From Artemisia argyi (lineage: Eukaryota; Streptophyta; Magnoliopsida; Asterales; Asteraceae): 64,000 bases of DNA. Made by a program: the position numbers and the translations under genes. The notes beneath the pieces are model-generated. The model did not search any database. It was not told the DNA's origin and saw only the letters and a program-made list of their open reading frames with translations. This document shows, one piece after another, positions 40,967-52,396 of the stretch (position 1 is its first letter; every line of letters starts with the position of its first letter). The stretch is taken from assembly GCA_030686995.1 (NCBI GenBank), contig CM060708.1, forward strand, positions 263,083,544 through 263,147,543. Direction: 5' to 3'.

Positions 40967-43495
40967 GTCATTCGAATGATGCTCCACGTGATTTAATCTT
41001 CTTTGTTCTTTGTTGTTGTCCATTGTGTGTCGTAGTAGAATAGTCTTTAGTTTTTGTTCCTTCATGCTTAGTGATCTTTGATGACTGACTTTTCATCATT
41101 CGTTGTCTGCCTTTTGTCACTTCTGTGTCTGTGGTGGTTGTTTGCCATTCCAACATGCTCATACATCTTTGGACTTTGATATTCATATGCACGTAGTTCC
41201 CTTTCTTACACTTTGATCTTTAGTCTTTACACTTTGTAGATTCTTCTTTTTGGCGTAGAATCTTTCTCTAAACTTTGTGTTGTATAGATCTTAGAGGGAG
41301 CTTTCTTTAACTTCCAGATGTATGTATGAGCACGTGGAATCTGTCGCCATGGAGATGCAGTGTCCCTGCATATAAACAGTTAGCAATAAAACATCCGGTA
41401 CTTACAGATAAGAATTAGAGATTGTCAACAGCATAGTGTGAAGACTCCTTCTAACCCTTACCAAGGCCGTTCCCATGTCAGATACTCTCGAGAGAGCTTA
41501 CGAGACCTACTAAGTAGCTCAATGACTGGGTGAGTCGCTGGGGATCACTCCACGACTGTAGACCGTTTAAAACCACCGCGAACACTAAGCGTAACCCATA
41601 AAGAATTACCGAAGTGACCTGCTGTCAGGGCTGCATGATGTTGACCCTGGCAGGAATTTCCATTCAATCATTGAGAATCACAAAAGTGAATCCTCTCATA
41701 AATGTTCTGGCAGATTGCTAAGATCTGCGTAGGACTCTAAAGTTTACATCTGGCGTCCTTAATGATGAACAACCAGTGTAGAAATGTCATGTGTTCTTAT
41801 GAGATCTTTTGATGAATCTCGGGGCTCTAGACTCGATAAGTGCACATTTGGTTTCCTATGCGGAGATTAGGGAGAGGTCTCGTGCTTCAATATCAACCAT
41901 CTCTAAGAGACAGGTCGATAGATTATGCCGGTTCCCCGTGAGAATGAAACAAGCTCTTTTAAGAGAACTTGAGTGGTTAAGAAGGTTTAGTGCAGTGCGT
42001 CACTGGGTCCATGACGTCTTTGTCTTCAATACCGGTGTCACCTTAGTAACAACCAGTAGCGTATGAATTGTACCCGGTGTCTGCCCTAAGGTTGAACATT
42101 TGGAGGGCTATTTCTTTTCACCCTTTTTCATAACTTTTCTTTTTAATTCTTCAACTCCTTCTTTCTCCTTTCTCATTATCTCCTTTTTTCAATCATACCT
42201 AAGGACTTCTAATTCTAATCTATTGGAATTGTCCTTGGGTAGATCCCTCCGGTTCTGGCGGATCATAGGACGGTTTTTCCTAACCTTAGTCACCTTATAA
42301 CTCCATGACTATCCTATACTTGATCACGTGCCATAAAACCTTTTTGTGAAAAATCTCTCAAAGTGTTTATTATAATAAAACACATTGTTGTTACCACTTT
42401 GAGAGTTTTGTAATTTTGAAGGACTCCCCCTTCACATGTGCTCATGAATATTTAAGAAATTTGCACATGCGAGAGGAGTTTGCACTTTTTGAATTGATCC
42501 ACTTTCAGTGAACATGACCGATTCGAGACACGCTTACATCACTAGTTAGACTAGCTTGAAATTATTACCCGTCCTGGTCAAGTCCAAAGAAAGTCTCTCG
42601 ATACGGTACATTCTACTCAGACAAGTCCTATTCGAAACACGCTTACATCACTAGTTAGACTAGCTTGAAATTATTACCCGTCCAGGACAAGTCTTTTCGA
42701 TTACTGACTTTTTAAGCTTCGTCAATTCATTGGTACATTCTGAGTCTAGCTCTTTTGAGATTCAGTCACAAGCTTTAAACATCTTTGATCACATTTTAAT
42801 CATGTCTTCTCCCCCTCAAAAATAGCATATCGTGATATTTTTGATATCAACTGATTAAGAAAAAGCTTTTTGGAGAGATAGACAGATTCTATTTTGCATG
42901 AATTTTGGAACATTTTTGTTTTTGATACTCCCCCTTAATGATAGCTCATTTTAAAATCAATTAAGGGTTTTGAGGGAGTTATCTTGAGCACTCATTTGAA
43001 AGATTTTGAAAAATCTTTTGATGAATCTTGAAAAAGTGCTCAAGATTTTGAAAACGAGTTTTTGTTTGAAGTCTTTTTCGTTTGTTTAGACTCGAACTTT
43101 TTGAAAAAGAGTTCATCATAGAACGTACGAGTCCTTGATTTGAAAATAATCAGAAGTCATCATTGAAGTACGGGTTTCGTACTGAAGTATACGAAAGCCA
43201 TTGTGAAGAAACTTTTGAGAAACGACATGTTTTAGAAAAACATTAAAAAGAACTCCCGCTCAAGCATCTGTACATGTCCGTATCATTGTTGAATGACATT
43301 TCTAGAAACGTACAGAATATTGATTTATACGAGAGACATGTCGTGAGAAGAATATTTTTGGATTTTTTGATTTTATATTGTTTTTGATTTTTTTTTGAAA
43401 TTTTATATTTTTGTATTTTGTTTTTGTTGGTTTTTCAAATTTTGTATTTTGTTTTTCCAAAAATATTTACAGCGAAGCGATTTTGAAAACATTTT
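40967..43495 (-). other. Long region between pol and 3' LTR without recognisable genes
   Basis: About 2.5 kb, T-rich on plus. It contains a near-perfect direct repeat of about 60 bp (about 42523-42586 and 42626-42684; shared ACGCTTACATCACTAGTTAG). The open frames at 40968-41192, 41809-42066 and 42100-42300 show no known domain. An extra ORF after pol occurs in some SIRE-like relatives, but none survives here. Confidence 0.6.
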
Positions 43496-45706
43496 TCAAG
43501 AAAATTCGAGAAGACGTTCTAGCTCCTCAGGAGTTAGGCTTCGCATGCCAATTCGTCGAACTAAATAGTCAAACCGTTCTTTTGGAAGGGCTTTAGTAAA
43601 AAGGTCGGCGAGTTGATAATCAGTCTTAACGAAAAATAATTCAACAGTACCCTCTTCCACGTGTTCTTTGATGAAATGATAGCGGACTTTGATATGCTTC
43701 GTCTTAGAGTGATGTACGGGATTGCACGAGATGGCTATGGCACTTTTTGAGTCATAATACATAGGTATTCTGTCAAAAGTAAAGCCATAATCTGTGAGCT
43801 GTGTCCTCATCCAAAGAACTTGGGCACAACACGTAGATAGAGACACATACTCGGCTTCGGCGGTTGATAGCGCAGTACAATCCTGTTTCTTTGACGACCA
43901 GCTTACAAGCTTTTCACCCAAAAATTGTGCTCCTCCTGATGTACTCTTTGCTGTAACTTGATCACCGGCATGGTCTGCATCTGAAAATGCTGTTAGATTA
44001 AACCCCGAATCCTTCGGATACCAAAGTCCCATGTTAATGGTGCTTCGTAGGTACCGAAAGATCCGTTTAACCTCTTTGAGGTGAAGTTCGGTAGGCTTTG
44101 CCTGAAACCGTGCTAATAAACAAACAGCAAATTGAATATCGGGTCGACTAGCAGTCAGGTACATGAGAGAACCGATCATGCTCCGATATTTTTTCGGATC
44201 GATGGGTTTCCCAAACAAATCAGCACCTATTTTTGGTGAAGTGACCATTGGTGTACCAACAGAATCACAATTTTCCATTCCATATTTTTTCAAAATCTCT
44301 ATCGTATATTTAGCTTGATTAATAAAAATACCACGAGGGGATTGATGGATTTGTAAGCCAAGAAAGAATTTTAGTTCCCCCATCATGGACATTTCAAATT
44401 TGCTTTTCATGAGATTTTCAAAATGTTTTGAATGGTTAGGATTGGTTGATCCAAAAATAATGTCGTCCACGTAAATTTGAACGATCAAAATGTCATCTTT
44501 GAATTTTTTGATAAACAAGGTGTCATCAACCGTTCTTTTTGTGAAATTGTTTTTAAGCAAGAAAGATGATAGTTCGTCATACCACGCTCTTGGAGCTTGT
44601 TTTAGACCATAAATGGCTTTCTTAAGCTTGTAGACGTAGTCTGGATGATCTCTGTCGACAAATCCCTCTGGCTGACTCACATACACTTCTTCTTTCAGAG
44701 TTCCATTCAAGAAAGCTGTCTTAATGTCCATCTGATAGACTGTGATGTTTTTGTGAGCTGCATAGGCTAAGAAAATCTGGACTGCTTCAAGTCTAGCTAC
44801 AGGCGCGAATGATTCTTCGAAATCTATCCCTTCTTCTTGTGGATAGCCTTTAGCCACGAGACGAGCTTTGTTGCGGATAACAGTCATTTCCTCATCCAGT
44901 TTGTTCTTCCACAACCACTTGAGATCAAGAACTCGTTTATCAAGTGGTCGTTCAACAAGTTCCCAACTATCATGTAACAGGTATTGAAGAAATTCCTCCT
45001 GCATCGCTTCAATCCAAGGGTTTTCTGCCATTGCTTCCCGAATGTTCTTTGGTTCTTTGAGGCTGATTGAGCAAACGTAGATGCACAATTCGAGATCGGT
45101 GGCAAGTTGTCTCCTTGTCTGAACTGGCTTTGAAGGTTCACCAATGATATGTTCTATTGGATGGTCTTTTGTCCATTGAAACGTAGAAGGGTACCTTGGG
45201 TGTAACAAATGTGTGTTAGATGGTTCTTGTAACCTTGAAGAAGATTCAGCAGAGTCTGTTGCAAACGGGTTTTCAAATACTTCTTCTTCTTCTAACGTAA
45301 CATCATTTGAATTATTTGTTGGTTCTTCTTGAAAATTTGTGTTTAGGTTTTGCTCATCAACTCTTGGTAGTTCAGTTTCAATTACTGGAGTTGCTTGAGT
45401 AGATGTAGATGATGTGGAGGTAGTTGGTGCTTCAGCTTCGATTGTTGTAGATGCATCCTATGATGGTGGTAGTGGTTGATGGTTTTGAGCGGGTGCAGCG
45501 GAATGTTGTTGAGATGCATTAGTCGAAGTTCCACCATAGTATTCATCAAACATTAACTCGAAGAAATTTTCCAGTTCTTGTTCTGAAGGTTTATCCGTGT
45601 TTGTTGACTGAGCTCCTTGAGGTACGAGTCCTGAACTGATGTGTCCAGAAGTATGCTGGTTTGGTGCGGGTCCTAATCCGTTTTGATTAGAAGCCAATAT
45701 AAGCAC
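43496..45706 (-). pseudogene. pol: Copia RT-RNase H remnant with one in-frame stop
   Basis: The frame starts inside the truncated LTR (MLILASN) and passes at once into the linker after integrase (GLGPAPNQHTSGHISSGLVP). A TAG at 45458-45460 fits CAG to TAG. The frame then continues to 43496: RT with the typical [52 protein letters not shown] and catalytic [10 protein letters not shown]; then RNase H with [31 protein letters not shown] and LADLFTKAL. All key residues are present, so the last 570 or more residues could still fold. Because the LTR is fused to pol, an LTR transcript would encode this part alone. Confidence 0.9.
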
Positions 45707-46071
45707 AAGATGAAGTAAAGATGGTGACTTGGAATAGTATGTGTGGCGTTAGATTTGTAGAAATAGAGTAATAAGATGAAGAGAACTTTTATAAAAAACA
45801 CACACAATACACACACAAGCACACACCTCAAATGACTCATTTGAGGTGTTTATATAGTAAGAGATGTAACACCCTAATGGGCTTGGATGGGCTTGGTCAT
45901 GGATTGGACTTTTACATTAAGTATGGACTAGTTGTAATACATAACTTATAACCTATTAGATTAGTCCAAACCATAAGCCCATTGACTATTCTATTGTAAT
46001 CTACGACACTTTACAAAGTTACATGTATGAGAATGACCATCACTTCTAAATACATATTTTTAATGCTAACA
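45694..46071 (-). repeat. 5' LTR of the nested copia element, lacking its 3' end
   Basis: Colinear with 40571-40948. The 30 bp corresponding to 40541-40570 are missing. The breakpoint (minus CTTATATTGG / CTTCTAATC) joins pol sequence. Confidence 0.93.
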
Positions 46072-48583
46072 GCTCTTGGCTCTCGGCTTGGGTCTTGAGT
46101 GATGTTATTATTGACCCATTTGTTGTTCATTCGGACTCTTGGTGCTATCATGTTACTAGTCAACCTTGTGGTCGTATGGATTACCAGCAGACACCCCCCC
46201 TAGGGGCTGTTTTGGGTTCGGTTTGAGCTCAAGGAGCTAGCCGAGACCTATGGGTCTCGGGTATAGCTTCCGTTTCATGTTTGAGCATATGTTGACCCGG
46301 GTTGACTTGGTAACTCAACCCGTGGCTTACTTGGTTTATTACTTAATTGGTTAACTTGGTTTTGAAATTGTTTTGGTTGATATTTCGGCCGAATACATGT
46401 GGGTCGAGACCGTGTTTGGTCTCGACATTGGATATTGATTTTGTTATTGTGAAGTTGTTGACGAAAAGAGATATTGGGGACCGATTGTGAGACGGTCACT
46501 TAGATTGACGGAGATAGGTTAGTCGGGTGCCGTAGTCGGACCCTATTGTTGTAGTATGTGGATTGAGATTGTGTTGGACGGAGATACTTTTGGTTATTAT
46601 GACTTTTGTTATTTACTTTGGACTTGGACAATGAGCCGAGAGTCATGACTCGGACATGTGACCATTTCGTATGACTCGATAACTATTACAATTAAAACGA
46701 AAATAATAAAACTCGTAATAATAGTTATTGATAATATAAACGTTTATATGAATATATAGACGTGAATAACGTATATATAATTATATAGGCGCGTATATTA
46801 ATAATAACAATAATCACGAGTTGTATTATAAATAATACAATTAGATATATATATTAGGCTACGAAAGTGGTGTAATATTATTAAACGTATTATTATTATA
46901 AAAATTTTGTTATAAAACGGGAAGCTCCCGACAATTATTAGACGGTTAATAAAATGTCATTTTGTATATATAATGGGTAAACTTATCGAGTTATGCGGAG
47001 TCGTTGTCACTCGAGTCCAGGTAAGTTATTATTTGTGACCTTCGTGTTGTCACGGATATATGACGATTAATATAAACGTTTTATATAACTAAATAACCAC
47101 TTAACCGTAGGGTTGAATCGGGTTATTTGGCTATATGAAATGAATATATTAATGGGCATCGTATCCTACGACGCCCATAGGTTGTAGTATATGTAAAGCG
47201 TAATAAATTGCGAGCGTATATATCGGGAAATCTGGCCAATTTGACGATATATATGAGGAATTTATTAAACTATGCTATATACTATATAGTAATTATGTGC
47301 TATGTGCTTTAGGTTGGGTGTAATCTTGGAACGATATGTTACGTAAATAAATATGAGGATTATCAAATTGACGGACTTGATAAACTTCGGCGATTTATTT
47401 AAATGATATATTGGGCTAATATTAGATCTATAGTTTATTTTATTATTCTATATGTGATCTTTTTGGTTTGTTTTGAGTCAACCCACCACCCGTATGGATA
47501 CCAAACGCAAACATACCAAACTAATACGAAATGGATTTTCGGAAATAAAACGGATTCTCGTCCGGGTTTGGGTATATTATAAATTTGAGGAAATGATTTC
47601 TGAACGAGTTAATATTGTTAGGTCGTGCCAAGTCCGTAGTTGCTGTTTTGTGAGTTATCATACATCTTATTTCTACCGACTTCTTCTTGCTATTTTCTGG
47701 ACTTGAGGAGAGTCATAGCCCCACTTTTTACTCTTGAACTATGTTTTCAATACTTGGGGTGAGAAACGTGCAAATTATTTTATGTGGACTATTACGCTTT
47801 TATATTCTTTCTAAACTTGCTATGCGTATGGACTAGGATCTATTGTCAGCTTTAGTCACACATGTTGTGTGTACTATTCAAGGTTGACTTATTTGGTTAT
47901 TGGTGGATTGTCAGCTTTAGTCATATATATGTTGTGTGTACTATTCAAGGTTGGCTTATTTGGTTATTTGGAATTGTCAGCTTTAGTCACATAAATGTTG
48001 TGTGTACTATTCAAGGTTGGCTTATTTAGATACTGTAGTGTGCACCTATAGGTTATTAATACTTCGGAGGTTATCCGAGTATTTATTGGTATTGCGGGGG
48101 TTACCCGAATATCTATGTTAGTACGGAGGGTATCCGTGTGTTATGTTGGAGCGGAGGGTATCCGCAGGCTTTTAGCGAATCCTTAGTCTAGCTAGCAAGC
48201 GTTTTGTGTATATGTCCACTATATTGTTAGATGAATTTAAACCTATGATCTCACCAGCGAAAGCTGACTTTTAGCACGTTTTCTCAGGTAATTAAGTGTT
48301 GAGATGCATGCTTGGAATGGAAGGCTCGGCCAAGGCACACGGTTTATGGATCTATTTTTCTAAACTCTGATAACTAAATTTGGACCTACTGTTATTTTAT
48401 TTTTGGGCCTGACTCTGAATGCAGTTGGGATAAATGTAAACCTTAAAATCCTGTTTGGTTGTGTTTTTATTATGTTTACTTTATCTCGTTCTATGTTGTC
48501 TTGTGTTGGATACCAATCCCCGTAGCACCCCGAAAGCTTGTTGAGTCTTCCGCTGTATCAAATTTTGGGGGTGTTACAGTAGG

Positions 48584-49557
48584 GCCGTGTACGAAATTCC
48601 CTAACTCTATAAGCTCCTACTTCACTCCTATGTCGAGCCGACTAAATGCTCCTAACATGGGATCACTAGAATTCACTCATGCATTAAATACAACCATAAA
48701 TCATAGTACACCTCTGATCATGTTTCTTAAGACGTTCAAGCAAGTTACCAATTGGAAGTTTGCCAGTTTTCTTAAGCCTAAGATCGAATACAATCATCCA
48801 CAATAATTATAAACAAACCATCAACCAATAATCAACATCTAGGTTTCATTACATCTAAGCAAACACAATAAAAACCTAGCCTAGCATGTTAAAGAGAAGA
48901 AAAACATAAGATAGAATCACACAACACATAGACATATTGTATGATTATTGGAAAACTTATCTTCAATTGAACATGGATGGAACAAGAGTTGAAACCCTTA
49001 TTATCACAGAAAATTCGTCAAGGGTTTATACAAAGAAGCTCCCCAAAAGTTCCACACCTTTATGAATGAAAATTAGAAAACTATATATAGATTTTACACC
49101 TTGACGGCGTCACATTTAGCTTGTGACGCCGTCAACTCGCCGCCAAGATAAAATTCGTATTGCCTAGATCCACTTCTGGCGCCGTCATGTGTAAATTTAC
49201 TCTGGGCCGTCACATGTGTTTTGACCCTAACGGCCTTGGTGACACCATCAGGCCAAATTGCCTTGAAATTGTTCTGGGCCGTCATGTGTTTTTTCCACAT
49301 CCACCTCTTTTGCCACTCTTTAAGCCGTCACTTGCATTGCCTTGACGCCGTCAGGTACTGTTCCAGCAAGGATTTTAAGACTGTGTCGTTTTCTTCACTT
49401 TTTCGCTCCAAAAATGTCCAAAATGCTTCATTTTGTAAATTTCCTCTCAAAAGTACCTAAAATGACAAAAGGAATGATTTAGGGCAATAATTGATCAAAT
49501 AATTACGAATTCGGGCTTAAATGACCCCCCAAATGCGGTACACTTTTCGCCTTATGA
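48584..49557 (-). repeat. 5' LTR of the outer element, right piece
   Basis: It resumes at GCCGTGTACGAAATTCCC and ends CGCCTTATGA, then ACGTC. It includes the TATA (about 49082-49090) and TGACGNCGTCA cluster (49102-49355). The last bases are TGA instead of TCA, a likely point mutation. Confidence 0.88.
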
Positions 49558-49562
49558 ACGTC

Positions 49563-49830
49563 AGCGCCACATCTGCTTTAACATTTTAACTTTAACTCAC
49601 AAAAAACAACCCTTATCATAACTCAACCATAACTCAACATTTTAGGCCTCACTTTTCATTAAAAAGTAAAACTTAAAAATTTAACCCCTAAACTAAAACT
49701 AGTACTTTATTTAATAAATAACATAACATTAAAATTTAAACGTTGCAATAGGAATTTAAAAAAAAATCGAAATAATAAAAACATGAAATAAAGAAAACTA
49801 CAACATGGAAATTACGAAATACAATTACAT
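49563..49830 (-). other. Non-coding 3' flank of the Harbinger ORF1 remnant
   Basis: AT-rich. It begins AGCGCCACATCTGC at the outer-element junction. No terminal repeat was identified. Confidence 0.4.
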
Positions 49831-51256
49831 CTACTGTCGAGGTTGCAAATTATATTTTTTGATGATTTTGTCTTTTTTCATGTTGATCCAAAACTCAACG
49901 TTTGGATCCTTGCCGGCGGTGTCAATCATCGGAAATTTCATCTCTTCCAACTTTTGTATCGTTTGATCTTTTTCTTTAGCCACACAATACGCCTCTTGGG
50001 CCGCTTCCCGTTTGACACGATACTCGGATGTCATAAAGTCGCTGAATTGGCCTGACGAGCTCGTTCCCCCGGTAGTCATCCCCCCGGTACTCGTGGTTGT
50101 CTCGGATTTAGCTTTCTTAGAAGCACATTTTTTACCCATCGGACGTGGTTGAGCATTATGACCGAATAACACCTCGTTTGTTTGCCGTGGGACATCTCCG
50201 GTTAAATCAACCGCCTCGGGCGCGTCCCATTTTTTCTGCTTACGCAAAACAACCCACGCTTCCTCATGAGGGAACGACGCTCCTTTATGCTCATTGCGGT
50301 ATGTTTCTCTAGCCCCGTTTCGTGTTATCCAACTCATTTTCCCCACATTTTTTCAAACATTGTTCCCGTTTGACGATTGCGTTGAACTTTTGGCAATCAT
50401 GGTTCAACGTTTTTCACTTGCTTGTTAGCATATCCTTGTTGCGTTTTTGAAAGTTGTTTTTATTGAACTCGTTATTAACCCGTTTCCAAAACATGTCGCC
50501 CAGTTGTGCACGACCAAATTTTGGATCCTCGGTAACAGCAACGTAACACTCTTCAAGTAGTTTTTCCTCACTTCCTTGCCAACGTAATGTTGTAGCGGAC
50601 ACGTCATCATCGGAAAGTTGTTCGGTTGTTTGGTTTTTTTTGCCTTACATTTACCACAACTTGTGGGTGTAGGTTTTTGTAGAGATGTAGGTGGTTCGGA
50701 TACATCATTTGTATTGATGTGGGTATGTGAAGATTGAGAGGGCGGTTGAGTTGGTTAGCCGAATTGTAGGTTTTAGAAATTGGTATTTAGCATTTGTTGG
50801 TTTCGTTGCCAATATAAAAATGCTTGATGTTGTTGGTAAAGTTGATCCTCCAGCAAGCCGAGAGGGTTTAATAGCAGTATCACTACCAAAGACAACAATC
50901 CCGACATTCTCATTCTCAAGATTCAAGGCTATTCCTTTCACATCGCTGGCAAATTCAAACATTTCCCCAGCTTACATCTCGTTCAACCCATAAACACGTG
51001 CAATCCCATCTCCAACTGAGACCACTCGACCAATCTCATACACTTGAAAATTCGTGTAAAAGTTGCTAATTCTACTTTCTAATAGAGTCGTTAGTTCAGC
51101 AGCTCTCGGAGAGAATTCTATGATTCTATTTCTGTTGGGCTATATTAAAGGGTTTTGTGATGAAGAAGAACCCGCGCTCAGGTTTGAAGACCCTACATTT
51201 GGGTTATTGAAACCCATTAGATTCAAGAAACTCTCGTTGTTATTGAAACCCGACAT
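49831..51256 (-). pseudogene. PIF/Harbinger ORF1 (Myb/SANT-like DNA-binding protein) pseudogene
   Basis: The start is MSGFNNNESFLNLMGFNNPN at 51256, 75 bp after a TATA box. After about 45 residues the frame meets a stop and the mitochondrial atp1 fragment; the protein resumes near 50860 ([19 protein letters not shown]). Several frames later comes the Myb/SANT-like domain (EEKLLEECYVAVTEDPKFGR, FWKRVNNEF, RNKDMLTSK), where TGA replaces the expected tryptophan codon at 50414-50416. Then follow HDCQKFNAIVKRE and, after another frameshift, the C-terminal NAM-associated-like region (TYRNEHKGASFPHEEAWVVL, KKWDAPEAVDLTGD, MKFPMIDTAGKDPN). In autonomous elements this protein binds the transposon ends together with the DDE transposase, which I do not find here. 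Plant proteins of this kind are often annotated 'glutathione S-transferase T3-like'. Confidence 0.8.
50867..51121 (-). pseudogene. atp1: Mitochondrial atp1 fragment (NUMT) inside the Harbinger ORF1 remnant
   Basis: On minus the translation begins EFSPRAAELTTLLESRISNF, with the start codon changed to ATA. It runs through EIGRVVSVGDGIARVYGLNE and [20 protein letters not shown], ending TAIK. This is the N-terminal 85 residues of ATP synthase subunit alpha as encoded in plant mitochondria. One CAA to TAA stop and three or so substitutions are present (Asp to Tyr in the FQVDEIG region; Val to Phe; Gly to Asp). Both breakpoints abut Harbinger ORF1 sequence, so a piece of about 255 bp was inserted, probably as filler at a repaired break. 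Confidence 0.88.
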
Positions 51257-51327
51257 TTTTTTGCAATTAAAAGTTTGTGTATAGGATTTAGAGTTGTGAA
51301 AGTGTGTGAATAAAGGTGTGTATTAGT

Positions 51328-51342
51328 TGGTATTTATAGTGT
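51328..51342 (-). promoter_or_regulatory. TATA box of the Harbinger ORF1
   Basis: On minus, CACTATAAATACC lies about 75 bp before the ATG at 51256, consistent with a short 5' leader. Confidence 0.5.
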
Positions 51343-51409
51343 TGAAAAAAGGTTTTGGGAATAGACTTTATTATTTCAAGTGTCGGTCATTGAATTTTGG
51401 TATAGGTTG

Positions 51410-51697
51410 CATTATTTAGTTAATACATTAGTTATTTTATAAGTTTTATCAAGTTTTATGCTTAGTTTATAGGTTTGGATAAAGTCTAAGGGCTAAATAT
51501 GTAATATTGTCTAAGTGTGGAGAAGCCCTAATCCTTACCTATAAATAGTAATGTATAACCTCATTTGAGGTTGTTGGTTCTCTTAATATTATTATTAGTC
51601 TTTCATATCTTATTTAGGGTTCCTTCCACTCTTTCTCTCTACTTACTTTCTCTCTCTAGATTTCTAAGTGATTATGTTGTAAAATGGTGACCTAACA
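51410..51697 (+). repeat. 5' LTR of the SIRE-like element (start approximate)
   Basis: The end is fixed by CCTAACA and the primer-binding site. TATA is at 51539-51546 (CCTATAAATAG), followed by the palindrome AACCTCA-TT-TGAGGTT (51557-51572). The 5' edge could lie anywhere from about 51340 to 51420. Confidence 0.55.
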
Positions 51698-51699
51698 AG

Positions 51700-51713
51700 T
51701 GGTATCATTCGCC
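51700..51713 (+). other. Primer-binding site
   Basis: TGGTATCATTCGCC: the first eight bases match the initiator methionine tRNA complement, and the rest departs from it. Confidence 0.5.
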
Positions 51714-51827
51714 AAGGGATAATATAGGTTGATTTAGGTTTGATTTGGTAGTAAAAACTTGGTTTTGTTGTGTATTTGTGGTATACTGGTACTGTTCATC
51801 GCCTGAGTTTTGAGTTTGGGGTGTATT

Positions 51828-52325
51828 CTTAGCGAGTTAGGATTGATAAAACTTATCGAGTTAGATTTCTTCTTTCGAGTTAGGTTTCAGTTCTATCGAG
51901 TTTAGATTTCTTTGACTTATCGAGTAAGAGATTCTTAGCGAGTTAGGTGTAAGTTTGTCGAGTTAAGTTACTATTGGCGAGTTAGCCTTCACCTAATCGT
52001 TTATCGAGTTAGGTTTGTTGTGGCTTATACTAAGGGGAAACTCTGCCCAACTCAATTCACTTTACCGAGTTAGGAATCCCTTAAATCTTACCGAGTTAGA
52101 CAATATAAGTTAAACAACATAAGTCATCGAGTTAAACTTAAAACAACATAAGTTACCGAGTTAGACTTAAACCAGAACATACCGAGTTTGAGTTATATCA
52201 GGACTTATCGAGTTTGGATGCTTATATGAACATACCGAGTTTGAAACTTATAAAAACATACCGAGTTTGACAACTTATTTAAACATACCGAGTTTGAAAC
52301 TACATCTAAACATACCGAGTTTGAT
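51828..52325 (+). repeat. CGAGTT array in the 5' leader
   Basis: About 20 units with the core (T/C)(A/C)CGAGTT(A/T), spaced irregularly at 20-35 bp, first mostly TATCGAGTTAG, later ACATACCGAGTTTGA. They lie between the primer-binding site and the gag ATG. A sister array lies at 61136-61700. Confidence 0.9.
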
Positions 52326-52396
52326 ATCAAGTTTTTCAAATCTAATTACAACCTTTATTTATCTTTAACGATCTAAGTTTACCGTAATCACGAAAG

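Larger units (their letters stand above)
40541..46071 (-). mobile_element. Copia deletion derivative, minus strand, nested in the Tekay 3' LTR
   Basis: Ends are TGTAGGACC and GCTAACA on plus; GCTCT flanks both sides (40536-40540, 46072-46076). The left LTR is complete (40541-40948). The right LTR (45694-46071) lacks its last 30 bp and is fused directly to pol sequence just upstream of RT. The primer-binding site, gag, protease and integrase are therefore missing, although the target duplication is perfect. RT-RNase H is nearly intact. The shared 378 bp of the LTRs appear identical by eye, so the event is very young. Confidence 0.93.
39580..48578 (+). repeat. 3' LTR of the Tekay-type element, split by a copia insertion
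   Basis: The pieces are 39580-40540 and 46077-48578. Joined, they give about 3.46 kb, colinear with 29526-33061. The insertion point is inside the second LTR hairpin (GAGAGCTCT / TGGCTCTCGG). Confidence 0.95.

Noticed and set aside
41809..42300. Two open frames in the post-pol region of the nested copia element
   Set aside because: Antisense to the element, no known domain, and low-complexity Phe/Ser content in the second.
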